From: Paenibacillus tyrphae
GTDB taxonomy: Bacteria > Bacillota > Bacilli > Paenibacillales > NBRC-103111
Direction: 5' to 3'
Assembly (NCBI RefSeq): GCF_027925525.1
Contig: NZ_BSDJ01000004.1
Coordinates: 62,001 to 126,000 of the forward strand
Length of the DNA stretch: 64,000 bases
Part shown: positions 46,922-56,177 of the stretch, in pieces
How positions within the stretch are numbered: position 1 is the stretch's first letter
Layout: the number at the start of each line of letters is the position of its first letter
Notes under the pieces: model-generated
Seen by the model: only the letters and a program-made list of their open reading frames with translations
Database searches by the model: none
What the model was told of the DNA's origin: nothing
Program-made: the position numbers and the translations under genes

Positions 46922-48721
46922 ATGAAGATGTTCCGCGCCCGGTTGACCTTGATTTTTATCGCTTTGATCGGCGCTTCCGTGCTGATGGCCGGTTTGTTCA
47001 TGGCCCAAATGCTGCAGCAATCGTATATCGACTCGCTCAAAACGAATATGGAGCGGGAGCTTCGCATCATCCTCTCGACGATGGATTGGAGCCACCGGGG
47101 ATCGGAGCCGGAGCTGATGAAGGAGTTCTCGGAACGGGCCACCCGGCTGAAGCAGTTTGCCGACGCCCGGGTCACGTATATCCGCGGAGACGGCAAGGTA
47201 TTGGCCGATTCGGACTCCAATCCGGCGGAGATGGAGAATCACCTGCACCGCGAAGAAATCGAAGCTGCGGCAAGCTCGGGGAAAGTCGGCTACGCGAAGC
47301 GCTACAGCAGCACGATCGGTCAAAACATGCTCTACGTCGCGATTCCGGTACAGATGGGGGACAAGAACGAAGGCTATCTGCGGCTCGCGATGAGTCTGGC
47401 GGAGGTCGAGCAGTCGATCCGCAAAGTATGGTACGTTCTGCTCGGCGGGCTGCTGGCGGTGTTCCTGCTGGCCGGCCTGATCAGTTACCGCGTCGCCTAC
47501 GGGATTACACGGCCGATCGAGCTGATCACGAGCGTCGCGCAGCAGATTACGGACATGAATTACAAGTACCGCGTCCAGCTCAACAAAAAAGACGAGATCG
47601 GGCAGCTGGGTCATGCGATCAATCGGATGGCGGATAGTTTGCAGCTGCAGATGAACCGCATTCTGGAGGACGAGAACCGACTCAAGAGCGTGTTGGAGAA
47701 CATGATCAGCGGCGTCATGATGATCGACCGGGAAGGCAAGATCGTGCTTCTGAACCGTTCGGCCGAAGACATTCTCGGCTTTTCCGCCCAAGAGCTCTTG
47801 GGGAAAAAATTCGATCAGGCCAAGCAGCAGTTCGAGTTCACCCAGATGATCCAGGAATGTATCGAAGTTCGCGAGCATATCCGGGACGAAATGATTTTCT
47901 ACTACCCCAGCGAGCGGATTCTGGAGATTAACCTGAGTCCGATCTCGGATTCGAGCCAGGAATGGACGGGGCTTCTCATCGTGTTGCACGATATCACCGC
48001 CGTCCGGCGGTTGGAGCGGATGCGCAGCGAATTCGTCGCCAACGTGTCCCACGAGCTGAAGACGCCGATCGCCGCGGTCAAGGGCTTCGCCGAAACGCTG
48101 CTGGCCGGGGCGCTGAACGACAAGGAAACGGCGCGGTCGTTTCTCCAGATCATTTTCGACGAGAGCGAGCGGCTCAACCGGTTGATCGGGGACATTTTGG
48201 AGCTGTCCAAAATCGAATCGAAGCGCATTCCGCTTCAGTTCTCGCCGGTGCATCTGGAAACGTTCGTCGGTCATTGCGTCAACGTGATGCGGACGGAGGC
48301 GGCAAAGAAATCGATCGAGCTGGACATGCAGGTGCCTGAAGATATTTATATGGAAGCGGACGAGGACCGGCTACGGCAGATTTTGATCAACCTGCTGTCG
48401 AACGGCATCAACTATACGCCGGAAGGCGGCAAAGTGAAAGTGAAGGTCGAGCAGCTGCTCGGGGGAACGTCGGAGGCGGCGGATGACAAAGTCCGGATCA
48501 CGATTGCGGATACCGGTATCGGTATTCCGAAGAAGGACCTGCCGCGCATTTTCGAGCGGTTTTACCGTGTGGACAAGGCGCGTTCCCGCAGCTCCGGGGG
48601 CACGGGACTCGGGCTGTCGATCGTCAAGCATCTGGTGGAGCTTCACAAGGGCACGATCCGGGTGGAGAGCGAGGTCGGCGTCGGCACGAAGTTCGAGATC
48701 GATATGCCGATGATTCACTAA
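46922..48721 (+). CDS. phoR: Phosphate-type sensor histidine kinase PhoR
   Basis: A 599-residue membrane kinase. The first helix (about 8-28) and the second (about 169-190) enclose an external sensor of about 140 residues. HAMP (about 190-243), PAS (about 255-355) and HisKA with His377 (VSHELKTPIAAVKGF) follow. The ATPase domain has NLLSNGINYTPEGG (N box), ADTGIGIPKKDLP and SGGTGLGLSIVKH. The domain order matches PhoR/PnpS. It is named from its fit with the pst genes and three Pho boxes in this window; WalK is the main alternative. Kinase-before-regulator order is unusual for this pair. TTGGAGGG precedes the ATG. Confidence 0.8.
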   Translation: MKMFRARLTLIFIALIGASVLMAGLFMAQMLQQSYIDSLKTNMERELRIILSTMDWSHRGSEPELMKEFSERATRLKQFADARVTYIRGDGKVLADSDSNPAEMENHLHREEIEAAASSGKVGYAKRYSSTIGQNMLYVAIPVQMGDKNEGYLRLAMSLAEVEQSIRKVWYVLLGGLLAVFLLAGLISYRVAYGITRPIELITSVAQQITDMNYKYRVQLNKKDEIGQLGHAINRMADSLQLQMNRILEDENRLKSVLENMISGVMMIDREGKIVLLNRSAEDILGFSAQELLGKKFDQAKQQFEFTQMIQECIEVREHIRDEMIFYYPSERILEINLSPISDSSQEWTGLLIVLHDITAVRRLERMRSEFVANVSHELKTPIAAVKGFAETLLAGALNDKETARSFLQIIFDESERLNRLIGDILELSKIESKRIPLQFSPVHLETFVGHCVNVMRTEAAKKSIELDMQVPEDIYMEADEDRLRQILINLLSNGINYTPEGGKVKVKVEQLLGGTSEAADDKVRITIADTGIGIPKKDLPRIFERFYRVDKARSRSSGGTGLGLSIVKHLVELHKGTIRVESEVGVGTKFEIDMPMIH

Positions 48722-48817
48722 GCGCAGGCCGTTTGGGCCTAAAAACCATTTACCGTTTGTCAATAAATATAGGCTATGTTAAGCTTTAGATATAGAATGA
48801 ATGTCCGGGGGAGTAAC

Positions 48818-49537
48818 ATGCCGCAAAAAATTTTGGTTATTGAGGACGAGCCTACGCTAGCAAGGCTGTTGTCTTATAATCTTACGCAAGAAGGCTACGA
48901 AACCAAAGTGGTCGATCACGGAAGCGACGGATTGCAGGCAGCGCTGCAGCATCAGTTCGATCTCATCGTCCTGGACATTATGCTTCCGGGGATGAACGGC
49001 TTTGAGATTTTATCGAAGCTCCGGCAAAAAGGAAACAAAACGCCGGTGATCATCCTGACCGCCCGCAACGCCGAGGAAGAAGTCGTGCAAGGGCTCAAAT
49101 ACGGAGCCGACGACTATATTACGAAGCCGTTCGGTGTGGCGGAGCTGTTGGCCCGGGTATCCGCCGTACTGCGGCGGACGACGGCCGATGACGGTCTTCA
49201 GGATAAGCCCGGAACCGGGGAGAAGGTCATCACCGCGGGCGACCTGTACATTTATCCGGAAAAATACGAGGTGCTGCTCGGCGGAGAGTCGATTCCGCTT
49301 CGTCCGAAGGAGTTCGAGGTGCTGCTGTATCTCGTGCAGCGGCCGGGCGTCGTCGTGACGCGGGACGACCTGATGAACATCGTTTGGGGCTTCGACTATA
49401 TCGGCGGCCAGCGGACGGTGGACGTGCACGTCAGTTCCCTTCGCAAAAAGCTGGAGATGAACCAGCAGTCGGTGCAGATCGAATCGATTCGCGGCGTCGG
49501 CTATAAGCTGGTCACTTCGGCAGGAAAAAAAGGATAG
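48818..49537 (+). CDS. phoP: Response regulator PhoP (OmpR family)
   Basis: A 240-residue two-domain regulator. The receiver domain (about 3-120) has Asp53 (LIVLDIMLPGMNGFE), Thr/Ala switch region IILTARN and Lys103-type GADDYITKPFG. The C-terminal winged helix (about 145-234) includes LRPKEFEVLLYLVQRPGVVVTRDDLMNIVWGFDY and RTVDVHVSSLRKKLE. The start at 48818 follows CCGGGGGAG by 5 nt. It is separated from phoR by 96 bp holding a weak promoter-like TTGTCA-N17-TAAGCT (48757-48785). It is expected to bind the 11-bp-spaced TTWACA repeats before ppk1, pstS and pstC (inference). Confidence 0.82.
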   Translation: MPQKILVIEDEPTLARLLSYNLTQEGYETKVVDHGSDGLQAALQHQFDLIVLDIMLPGMNGFEILSKLRQKGNKTPVIILTARNAEEEVVQGLKYGADDYITKPFGVAELLARVSAVLRRTTADDGLQDKPGTGEKVITAGDLYIYPEKYEVLLGGESIPLRPKEFEVLLYLVQRPGVVVTRDDLMNIVWGFDYIGGQRTVDVHVSSLRKKLEMNQQSVQIESIRGVGYKLVTSAGKKG

Positions 49538-49551
49538 CTTACGCAGCAGGG

Positions 49552-49582
49552 AGGAGGCAGCAGACATCGCGGCCTCCTTTTC
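49552..49582 (+). terminator. Terminator after phoP
   Basis: AGGAGGC (49552-49558) pairs with GCCTCCT (49572-49578), followed by TTTTCTTT. It ends the phoR-phoP unit. Confidence 0.75.
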
Positions 49583-49667
49583 TTTGTGCGTAAGTTGAAG
49601 TCCTTGGATCGAATAATGGCGAGCGATATCCATTTCCCGGGAAATAGGTCGAAAGGCGGGGCAATCG

Positions 49668-50672
49668 ATGTCAGATCAAATCAAATGGGGAGTTCTGGGG
49701 ACGGGACGGATTATAGGCAAAGCCGGTATGGCGTTAAAAGAAGCGGCAAACGGAATGTGGCACGGAGTAGCCGGAAGGACGGAAGAGAACGGGCGTTCTG
49801 CTTCTGAGCGCTTTGGTGTGCCCCATTCTTACGAGAGCTACGAGGCCTTATTGCGCGATCCCGAGATTGATGCGGTGTATATCGCTTTACTCAATCATCT
49901 GCACAAAGAATGGGCGGTGAAAGCGTGCGAAGCCGGAAAGCATGTACTGCTGGAAAAGCCGTTTGCTTTGAGTTGGAGCGAGGCCAAAGCGATTGCCGAT
50001 GCGGCCCGAAAGCATAACGTGCTGGTCCGGGAAGCTTTTGTATGGAAATACTACCCCGGATTCGAAGAGATGTACAGTTGGGTCGCAGAGGGCGCGATCG
50101 GGCAATGGGCCCGGTTTTACGGGCGCTTTTCGTTCGTGGCCGACGAGGCCAGCAGCCGCTGGCGTAAAGACTGGGGCGGTGGTGCACTGTACGATATCGG
50201 TTGTTATCCGGTCGCGTGGGCGCGTTATTTTACCCGAGAGGAGCCGGTAGCCGTGGACTCTGCTTTGGATCTACATCCCTTGCATGGCGTAGACCGGCGG
50301 TTTGCCGGCACACTCTACTTTGGCGAGGGGCGTACGGCTCAACTGGATGCGGCGCTGGATCTGCCCCATGGGGCCAGCTTCGAGCTATGGGGGACAAAGG
50401 GGAAGCTGCAGGTTGAGCTCGACGTGACCGCGGAGGAGCTGCGGATTCGCTGTCGGCTCGACAACCGGTGGAAGGAATGGGTCACCGACCGGCTCACGCC
50501 GTTTCGCTTGCAGGCGGAGAGCTTCGCGGACGCGGTGCTGCTTTTGAAGCAGGGGCGTTCAGAAGACAGCGACGGAGCCGAAGAAGCGCTCCGACAAGCA
50601 CGGGTTATGGATGCGCTGCTGGAGGCAGCCCGTACCGAGCGCAGAGTGCGCGTCATGGCGTCGACCGAATGA
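49668..50672 (+). CDS. Gfo/Idh/MocA-family oxidoreductase
   Basis: A 334-residue NAD(P)-dependent dehydrogenase. The Rossmann start is WGVLGTGRIIGKAGMALKEA, and the family lysine motif is GKHVLLEKPFALSWSEAKAI. GGGALYDIGCYPVAWARYF marks the C-terminal substrate domain. It resembles dimeric dihydrodiol/xylose dehydrogenase-like members. AAAGGCGGGG precedes the ATG. It lies between the phoP terminator and a second, distinct member of the same superfamily; substrate is unknown, probably a sugar or inositol derivative. Confidence 0.88.
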   Translation: MSDQIKWGVLGTGRIIGKAGMALKEAANGMWHGVAGRTEENGRSASERFGVPHSYESYEALLRDPEIDAVYIALLNHLHKEWAVKACEAGKHVLLEKPFALSWSEAKAIADAARKHNVLVREAFVWKYYPGFEEMYSWVAEGAIGQWARFYGRFSFVADEASSRWRKDWGGGALYDIGCYPVAWARYFTREEPVAVDSALDLHPLHGVDRRFAGTLYFGEGRTAQLDAALDLPHGASFELWGTKGKLQVELDVTAEELRIRCRLDNRWKEWVTDRLTPFRLQAESFADAVLLLKQGRSEDSDGAEEALRQARVMDALLEAARTERRVRVMASTE

Positions 50673-50815
50673 GAAGCCGATACAAACGAACGCCGCGATG
50701 ACACAATCGCATATAACGAACGCCAATTCCGAAATATCTTTTTGGCTGCAACTTGTCTATACTAAGGCTTGAGATTACGAACCAAACTGCGATTGACGAA
50801 GGAGGCGCCGTCTTC

Positions 50816-51898
50816 ATGTCTAAAGTATACCGAATCGGAATTATCGGCTGCGGGGGAATTGCCAACGGCAAGCACATGCCTGCGCTGAAAAATCAACCTA
50901 ACGCTGAAATGGTCGCATTTTGCGATATTGTCGAAGAACGGGCGCACGAGGCCGCAAGTAAATTCGGCGCGCCGGGAGCGAAAGTGTATTCGGATTATAA
51001 GCAGCTGCTGGCCGATACGACGCTCGATCTCGTCCATATTTGTACGCCGAACGATTCCCACGCCGATATTACGATCGATGCTCTGGAATCCGGCAAGCAC
51101 GTGATGTGCGAGAAGCCGATGGCGAAAACCGCGGCGGACGCCAGACGTATGGTGGAAGCGGCGAAGCGGACCGGCAAAAAGCTGACGATCGGCTATCAAA
51201 ACCGTTTCCGCGCAGACAGCCAATATTTGAAAAAGGTTTGCGAGGAAGGCGAGCTCGGCGACATCTATTACGCTAAAGCTCACGCAATCCGCCGCCGTGC
51301 CGTGCCGACCTGGGGCGTCTTTCTGGATGAAGAGAAGCAAGGCGGAGGCCCGCTGATCGATATCGGGACGCACGCACTCGACTTGACGCTGTGGATGATG
51401 GACAATTACAAGCCGAAGGCCGTGCTTGGGACCGCATTTCATAAGCTGTCGAAGAAAGCAAACGCTGCCAATGCTTGGGGCTCCTGGGACCCGGAGAAGT
51501 TCACGGTCGAGGATTCCGCGTTCGGTATGATTACGATGCAGAACGGGGCGACGATCGTACTCGAATCGAGCTGGGCGATCAACCTGCTGCAAACTGGCGA
51601 AGCCAAAACGACGCTGTGCGGCACCGAGGGCGGCGCCGACATGTGGGATGGCTTGCGTATCAACGGCGAGAAGCACAGCCGCTTGTTCATGAACGAAATC
51701 CAGTTGGATGCCAAAGGCGTCGATTTTTACGAAGGCAACGGCGAAAGCCCGGCCGATCTTGAGGCCCGCTTGTGGCTGGAAGCGATCGACAAGGATATCG
51801 ATCCGGTCGTTACGCCGGAGCAGGCCTGCGTCGTGTCGGAAATCCTCGAAGCGATCTACGAGTCTTCCCGTACGGGCAAAGCCATTTATTTCGAATAA
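50816..51898 (+). CDS. Gfo/Idh/MocA-family oxidoreductase
   Basis: A 360-residue member of the same superfamily as its neighbour but only distantly similar. Motifs are YRIGIIGCGGIANGKHMPAL (nucleotide binding), GKHVMCEKPMAKTAADARRMV (catalytic lysine region) and GGGPLIDIGTHALDLTLWMM (substrate site with His). It resembles sugar dehydrogenases often found beside YesM/YesN-type ABC transporters. The ATG at 50816 follows AAGGAGG by about 11 nt. A good terminator follows it. Substrate not readable. Confidence 0.9.
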   Translation: MSKVYRIGIIGCGGIANGKHMPALKNQPNAEMVAFCDIVEERAHEAASKFGAPGAKVYSDYKQLLADTTLDLVHICTPNDSHADITIDALESGKHVMCEKPMAKTAADARRMVEAAKRTGKKLTIGYQNRFRADSQYLKKVCEEGELGDIYYAKAHAIRRRAVPTWGVFLDEEKQGGGPLIDIGTHALDLTLWMMDNYKPKAVLGTAFHKLSKKANAANAWGSWDPEKFTVEDSAFGMITMQNGATIVLESSWAINLLQTGEAKTTLCGTEGGADMWDGLRINGEKHSRLFMNEIQLDAKGVDFYEGNGESPADLEARLWLEAIDKDIDPVVTPEQACVVSEILEAIYESSRTGKAIYFE

Positions 51899-51906
51899 AC
51901 GTAAGG

Positions 51907-51945
51907 GGCCCCGACTTCGCATTGGATGCGAAACCGGGGCTTTTC
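51907..51945 (+). terminator. Terminator after the second Gfo/Idh/MocA gene
   Basis: GCCCCG (51908-51913) with CGGGGC (51935-51940), plus an inner TCGCAT/ATGCGA stem, followed by TTTTCG. It may also help the converging chemoreceptor gene. Confidence 0.85.
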
Positions 51946-51968
51946 GTATGCCTGCCGACATCTTGGCA

Positions 51969-53903
51969 TTAAACTGGCTGCAGCTTCTTTTCCTCTTCTT
52001 CCTGGCTAACGGCTTCGTTATCCTTACGATCTGCCTGCTCTTGAGGCGCGGCTTGCGTCCCGGCATCAACCGACGCTGCAGGTGCCGCTACGCTCTCGGC
52101 CACGGCTTGCCCCGCACTCTTGGCCACAGGGTTCACCTCGCGATCTTCTTCCTTATCCACTCGGGCTTCATCTATTTCCGCTTCGATGTCATCCATCTTG
52201 AACTTGTCGATTTCCTCGAACAACTGCCGCGATAGCGAAAGCATGTCGTCCGCCTGCGAAGCGATGTGCCGAATGGCCGTATCCTGCTGGTGCGACGAGG
52301 AATTGACTTCTTCCACACCCGCCGCGGATTCCTGGGCAATGGCGGCAACGTGCTGCACGGCATCGACGAGCTGGCCGTTTTTCTCCTGCGCATCGGTGAT
52401 CAGCTCGTGAATTTGGCCGATGTAGCCGGAAAGCTCGTCCATCGAAGCCCGAATCGAGCTGAACGCTTCCAGGCTTTCGTCCATCTTCCCGTTCTGCTCG
52501 TCAAACGAACGGCGGGCTTCCTCGAACGAGGCTTCCATCTCGCTCATTTGAATCAGCAGCGACTTGACGATCAGCCCGATCCTCTTGGACGATTCGGCCG
52601 TTTGCGAAGAGAGCTGGCGAACCTCCTCCGCGATGACGGAGAAGCCTTTGCCGTGTTCTCCGGCTCGCGCCGCTTCGATGGACGCATTGAGCGCCAGCAC
52701 GTTGGTTTGCGTGGCGATTTCCGCAATCGTGCCGACAATTTTGCCGATTTGCGCCGAGCTTTGCGACAAGGTCTCCATGGCGGCGGTCACTTGCCGGAGA
52801 ACGTCTCCCGACCGGTCGGCCGACTGCCTGAGCGCTTCCATCGACCGGGAACCGGTGTGGGTATTGAAGGCGGCTTCGCGGCTTTTTCGCTGCATCGTAT
52901 CCGTATATTCGTTGATTTTACGAATTTCCCCGGCCAAGCTGGTGATGAGGTAGGCGCCGTGCTCCGAATAATGGGCTTGCTGCTCCGCTCCGGTAGAGAT
53001 GTCTTGGATCGCACGCAAAATGTCTTGATTGGCGGCCGCCGTCGACCCCGAAAATTCCCGGAACGAAAGCGAATGCCCGGCTAACGAAGAAGCGATCTGC
53101 TTCGTGCTGTGCAGCATGCCCCGCACTTGATCGACCATATGATCGAAGCTTTGGCTGAGCTGCCCGAGCTCGTCCCGGGAACGGCTTCCGATTTTGTGCC
53201 GCAGGTCTCCGTCCGCAATTCGCCCTACGGCATGCTGCAGCCGGCGAATCTGTCCGGTGAACGAGCGGATGACAAGGACGCCGACAGCGGTCACACATAC
53301 CGCAACCAGGGCGAATGCGGTGATCATGACGGTAACGGTTCGGTCCAACCCGTCCTGCGTCGCCGTTACCGCAGCGGCGGCATCGCTCGCATACGAGACG
53401 TAGAAATGATCGACATACGTGAAAATTTCGCCCATAATCCGCTGCGACTCGTTATACAGGTACTCCATATTTTTTTCGACGTCCGTTTTCGTCAACGACT
53501 TGTCCTGTATGACCTTGGCCGCCACGTCGAACGTATTCGTATATTCGCCGGTGAGCAGAATCAGCTTGCTCCGCCAGACGGATTTCTCATCCGTATCGGC
53601 CGTTTCGCCGATTCGCCGGACCATTTGATCGTACAGCTTTCTTTTTTCATTATATCTGGGGATATAGTCCGGATTCTTCGAGATCTCCAAACCGGAGGCG
53701 ATGATGTTGAGCTCCTGGACCATTTCCTTCAATTCAAGCGCCATCAGCTTGAGCTCCATCTTCTCGTTTTGAACGCCCAATTGGCTTTTGATCCGATGCA
53801 TCTGGTTTACGTTAAACAACGCAACGCCCATAAACAAGACCACCATAGCCGACAAACCGGCGATCAGCTTCTGTCTAAGCGTCATAGCGCCTGCTAGTTT
53901 CAT
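51969..53903 (-). CDS. Methyl-accepting chemotaxis protein
   Basis: A 644-residue chemoreceptor. Helix 1 (about 11-30) and helix 2 (about 187-212) enclose an external helical sensor of about 155 residues. HAMP follows (about 212-265), then a long coiled-coil signalling domain. Its hairpin tip is [39 protein letters not shown]. After the signalling region it carries an extra acidic and low-complexity tail (about 565-644, ending [10 protein letters not shown]). GGAGGG precedes the ATG at 53903. It is divergent from pstS, and its ligand is unknown. Confidence 0.93.
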   Translation of the reverse strand: MKLAGAMTLRQKLIAGLSAMVVLFMGVALFNVNQMHRIKSQLGVQNEKMELKLMALELKEMVQELNIIASGLEISKNPDYIPRYNEKRKLYDQMVRRIGETADTDEKSVWRSKLILLTGEYTNTFDVAAKVIQDKSLTKTDVEKNMEYLYNESQRIMGEIFTYVDHFYVSYASDAAAAVTATQDGLDRTVTVMITAFALVAVCVTAVGVLVIRSFTGQIRRLQHAVGRIADGDLRHKIGSRSRDELGQLSQSFDHMVDQVRGMLHSTKQIASSLAGHSLSFREFSGSTAAANQDILRAIQDISTGAEQQAHYSEHGAYLITSLAGEIRKINEYTDTMQRKSREAAFNTHTGSRSMEALRQSADRSGDVLRQVTAAMETLSQSSAQIGKIVGTIAEIATQTNVLALNASIEAARAGEHGKGFSVIAEEVRQLSSQTAESSKRIGLIVKSLLIQMSEMEASFEEARRSFDEQNGKMDESLEAFSSIRASMDELSGYIGQIHELITDAQEKNGQLVDAVQHVAAIAQESAAGVEEVNSSSHQQDTAIRHIASQADDMLSLSRQLFEEIDKFKMDDIEAEIDEARVDKEEDREVNPVAKSAGQAVAESVAAPAASVDAGTQAAPQEQADRKDNEAVSQEEEEKKLQPV

Positions 53904-54022
53904 AGAAACCCTCCACTCATTCTTTCTAATTAATCCCGATTCTGATGCCAGTGTAGGACTAAAGTATTAATAGAAGAACGGAAGTTTGTAAAACGATTGT
54001 TAACTTTTAGCAGCTTTAAACT

Positions 54023-54076
54023 TTTACATTCCGTTTACGTTCCGATGGTTTTCACTTAACAATTGGTTGGTACGAT
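54023..54076 (+). promoter_or_regulatory. Pho box promoter of pstS
   Basis: TTTACA (54023), TTTACG (54034), a degenerate third unit (54045) and TTAACA (54056) are on an 11-bp grid. Nine bases later is TACGAT (54071-54076). The arrangement equals that before ppk1 and pstC and fits PhoP activation under phosphate limitation. Confidence 0.87.
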
Positions 54077-54114
54077 GTCCTAGTAAACAAAAAACAAAGG
54101 GAGGACATGCTGAA

Positions 54115-55044
54115 ATGTTGAAGCAGCTGTCAAAAAAAGGTTTAAGCGTGGCCATGGTTTCGATCTTAATGTTGGGGGTTCTTTCCGCTTGCGGTACGAA
54201 GACAGATCCGGCACCGAATAATTCGGCAGCAGGTGGAGACAAAACGGCAACAACGGGAGACAAAAAACCGGCGGACCAACCGGCTAAAACAGAAGAGATC
54301 ACCGGTACGGTAACGGCTTCCGGCTCCAGCGCCCTGCTCCCGCTCGTTAAAGCGGCTGCGGACGAGTTCATGAAGAAAAACCCGAAAGTCACGATCAACC
54401 CGACCGCCGGCGGTTCCGGTACAGGTCTTAAAAACGTTGCGGACGGCACGTCCGATATCGGCAACTCCGACATCGAAGCCGGTCCGGAATATAAAGACAA
54501 AGGTCTTGTCGACCACATCGTAGCGATTGCGCCTTTTGCCATCATCGTGAACAAAGACGTTACGATCGACAACTTGACGAAAGCTCAAGCAGCGGACATT
54601 TTCTCCGGCAAAATCACGAACTGGAAAGAAGTTGGCGGCAAAGACCAAAAAATTACGATCGTTCACCGTCCGGACAGCTCCGGTTCCCGTGCGCTCGTGA
54701 AGAAAATCGTTCTGGACGGCAAAGACTTCACGAAAGACGGCGTAACGCAAGAATCCAGCGGCGCTATGGCTACAACCGTTGGTCAAACGACCGGCGCGAT
54801 CGGTTATGTAGACACGCCTTATGTTAACGATAATTTGAAAGCTCTGAAATTCGAAGGCGTAGCTTTCAGCAAAGACGCGATCAAAGACGGCAAATACCCG
54901 CTCTACGGCATCGAGCATATGTACACGAAAGGCGAAGCTAAAGGCGCAGCCAAAGCATTCATCGACTACATCATGAGCCCGGAATTCCAAGACAAAAAAG
55001 TCGAGGAGCTCAAATTCCTTCCGGCCAACCTGTTGAAAAAATAA
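54115..55044 (+). CDS. pstS: Phosphate-binding lipoprotein PstS
   Basis: A 309-residue substrate-binding lipoprotein of the high-affinity phosphate importer. A lipobox LSAC places the lipidated Cys at 26. A Gly/Thr/Lys/Pro-rich linker follows, then the binding domain. Phosphate-contact motifs are TASGSSALLPLVKAAADEF, NPTAGGSGTGLKNVADG and HRPDSSGSRALVKK. AGGGAGG precedes the ATG. The gene has its own Pho box promoter and its own terminator, so it is transcribed separately from pstCAB, allowing more binding protein than permease. Confidence 0.96.
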   Translation: MLKQLSKKGLSVAMVSILMLGVLSACGTKTDPAPNNSAAGGDKTATTGDKKPADQPAKTEEITGTVTASGSSALLPLVKAAADEFMKKNPKVTINPTAGGSGTGLKNVADGTSDIGNSDIEAGPEYKDKGLVDHIVAIAPFAIIVNKDVTIDNLTKAQAADIFSGKITNWKEVGGKDQKITIVHRPDSSGSRALVKKIVLDGKDFTKDGVTQESSGAMATTVGQTTGAIGYVDTPYVNDNLKALKFEGVAFSKDAIKDGKYPLYGIEHMYTKGEAKGAAKAFIDYIMSPEFQDKKVEELKFLPANLLKK

Positions 55045-55061
55045 TCGTCTAGTCATCCACG

Positions 55062-55093
55062 AGAGCAGCGGCATAAAGTCGCTGCTCTTTTTA
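55062..55093 (+). terminator. Terminator between pstS and pstC
   Basis: AGAGCAGCG (55062-55070) pairs perfectly with CGCTGCTCT (55080-55088) around a 9-nt loop, followed by TTTT. It isolates the pstS transcript. Confidence 0.88.
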
Positions 55094-55130
55094 TGTCCTC
55101 ATTTGCCGATTTGTCGAATCCCGCGCAATT

Positions 55131-55184
55131 TTTACATTACCTTAACAATTCTCATGTTCTGTTATTACATTCGTACTCTATGAT
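55131..55184 (+). promoter_or_regulatory. Pho box promoter of pstCAB-phoU
   Basis: TTTACA (55131), TTAACA (55142), a degenerate third unit (55153) and ATTACA (55164) are spaced 11 bp apart. After 9 bp comes TATGAT (55179-55184). It lies immediately after the pstS terminator, giving the permease genes their own PhoP-dependent promoter. Confidence 0.85.
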
Positions 55185-55238
55185 GGTCTTGAGCTAAGGA
55201 ATACGTGTGGAACTATTCGAACCAGGGGGTAATAGCTG

Positions 55239-56177
55239 ATGAATTCATTTGCCGATCAGCTGACGGAAAGTGTGAAGGAAGAGCGGAAGGAGCATCGGAT
55301 GAACCGCTGGACGAGAGCGCAGAACAGAAACGATCAAGTGATGAGATGGATATTTATAGGAAGCGCATCGCTCGTGGCATTCATCATCTTTTCCGTCATC
55401 GTCTTCGTCGGTTGGCAAGGAGTCAAAACGTTTTCGGGTGTGACGCCGGTCGAATTCTTTTTCTCGACCGAGTGGACCCCGTCGGAAAATAAATTCGGTG
55501 CGTTCTCGTTTCTGTACAGCACGCTGCTGCTGACCTTTTTGTCGGTGCTGCTGTCAGTGCCTCTCGCGCTGTCAGGTGCGGTCTTTATGGCCAAAATCGC
55601 GCCAAAGTGGGTGCGCGAAGTTCTTCGTCCGGCAACCGACCTGTTCGTCGGGATTCCGTCGGTCGTCTACGGCTTGATCGGACTTACGGTGATCGTTCCG
55701 TTTCTCGGCAAGTTCAATGAGGGCTTCGGGTACGGGATATTGCCGGCCGCCATCATCCTGGCGATCATGATTCTGCCAACGATTCTATCCATCTCCGAGG
55801 ACGCGATCCGCGCGCTGCCAGGACGGTTGGAAGAAGCTTCGCTCGCGCTCGGCGCGACGCGATGGCAGACGATTTGGCGCGTGCTTATTCCTGCGGCCCG
55901 GCCCGGTATTCTGACCGGGATCATTCTCGGGATGGGACGAGCGATCGGAGAAACGATGGCCGTGTTCATGGTCATCGGCAACTCGCCGCAAATGCCGGAT
56001 TCGCTGCTCAGCTCGGCTACGGTGCTGACGACGGCGATCGTCAAGGACATGGGGAACACCCATTACGGCAGCACGTGGAACAACGCTTTGTTCCTGATGG
56101 CACTTGTGCTGCTTCTGATCTCGCTGGCCATGATCCTGATCATCCGCATTGTCGCAAAGAGGAGTGAAGTGAAATGA
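55239..56177 (+). CDS. pstC: Phosphate ABC transporter permease PstC
   Basis: A 312-residue membrane subunit with six helices and a longer cytosolic N-terminus (about 1-35). The permease coupling motif appears as EEASLALGATRWQTIWRVLIPAARPGI. AGGGGG precedes the ATG by 9 nt. It overlaps pstA by 4 nt (ATGA). Confidence 0.95.
   Translation: MNSFADQLTESVKEERKEHRMNRWTRAQNRNDQVMRWIFIGSASLVAFIIFSVIVFVGWQGVKTFSGVTPVEFFFSTEWTPSENKFGAFSFLYSTLLLTFLSVLLSVPLALSGAVFMAKIAPKWVREVLRPATDLFVGIPSVVYGLIGLTVIVPFLGKFNEGFGYGILPAAIILAIMILPTILSISEDAIRALPGRLEEASLALGATRWQTIWRVLIPAARPGILTGIILGMGRAIGETMAVFMVIGNSPQMPDSLLSSATVLTTAIVKDMGNTHYGSTWNNALFLMALVLLLISLAMILIIRIVAKRSEVK

Noticed and set aside
48722..48760. AGGCC-GTTT-GGGCCT after phoR as a terminator for phoR
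   Set aside because: The hairpin is followed by A's, not T's, on the plus strand, so it could only act for minus-strand transcription, where there is no gene.
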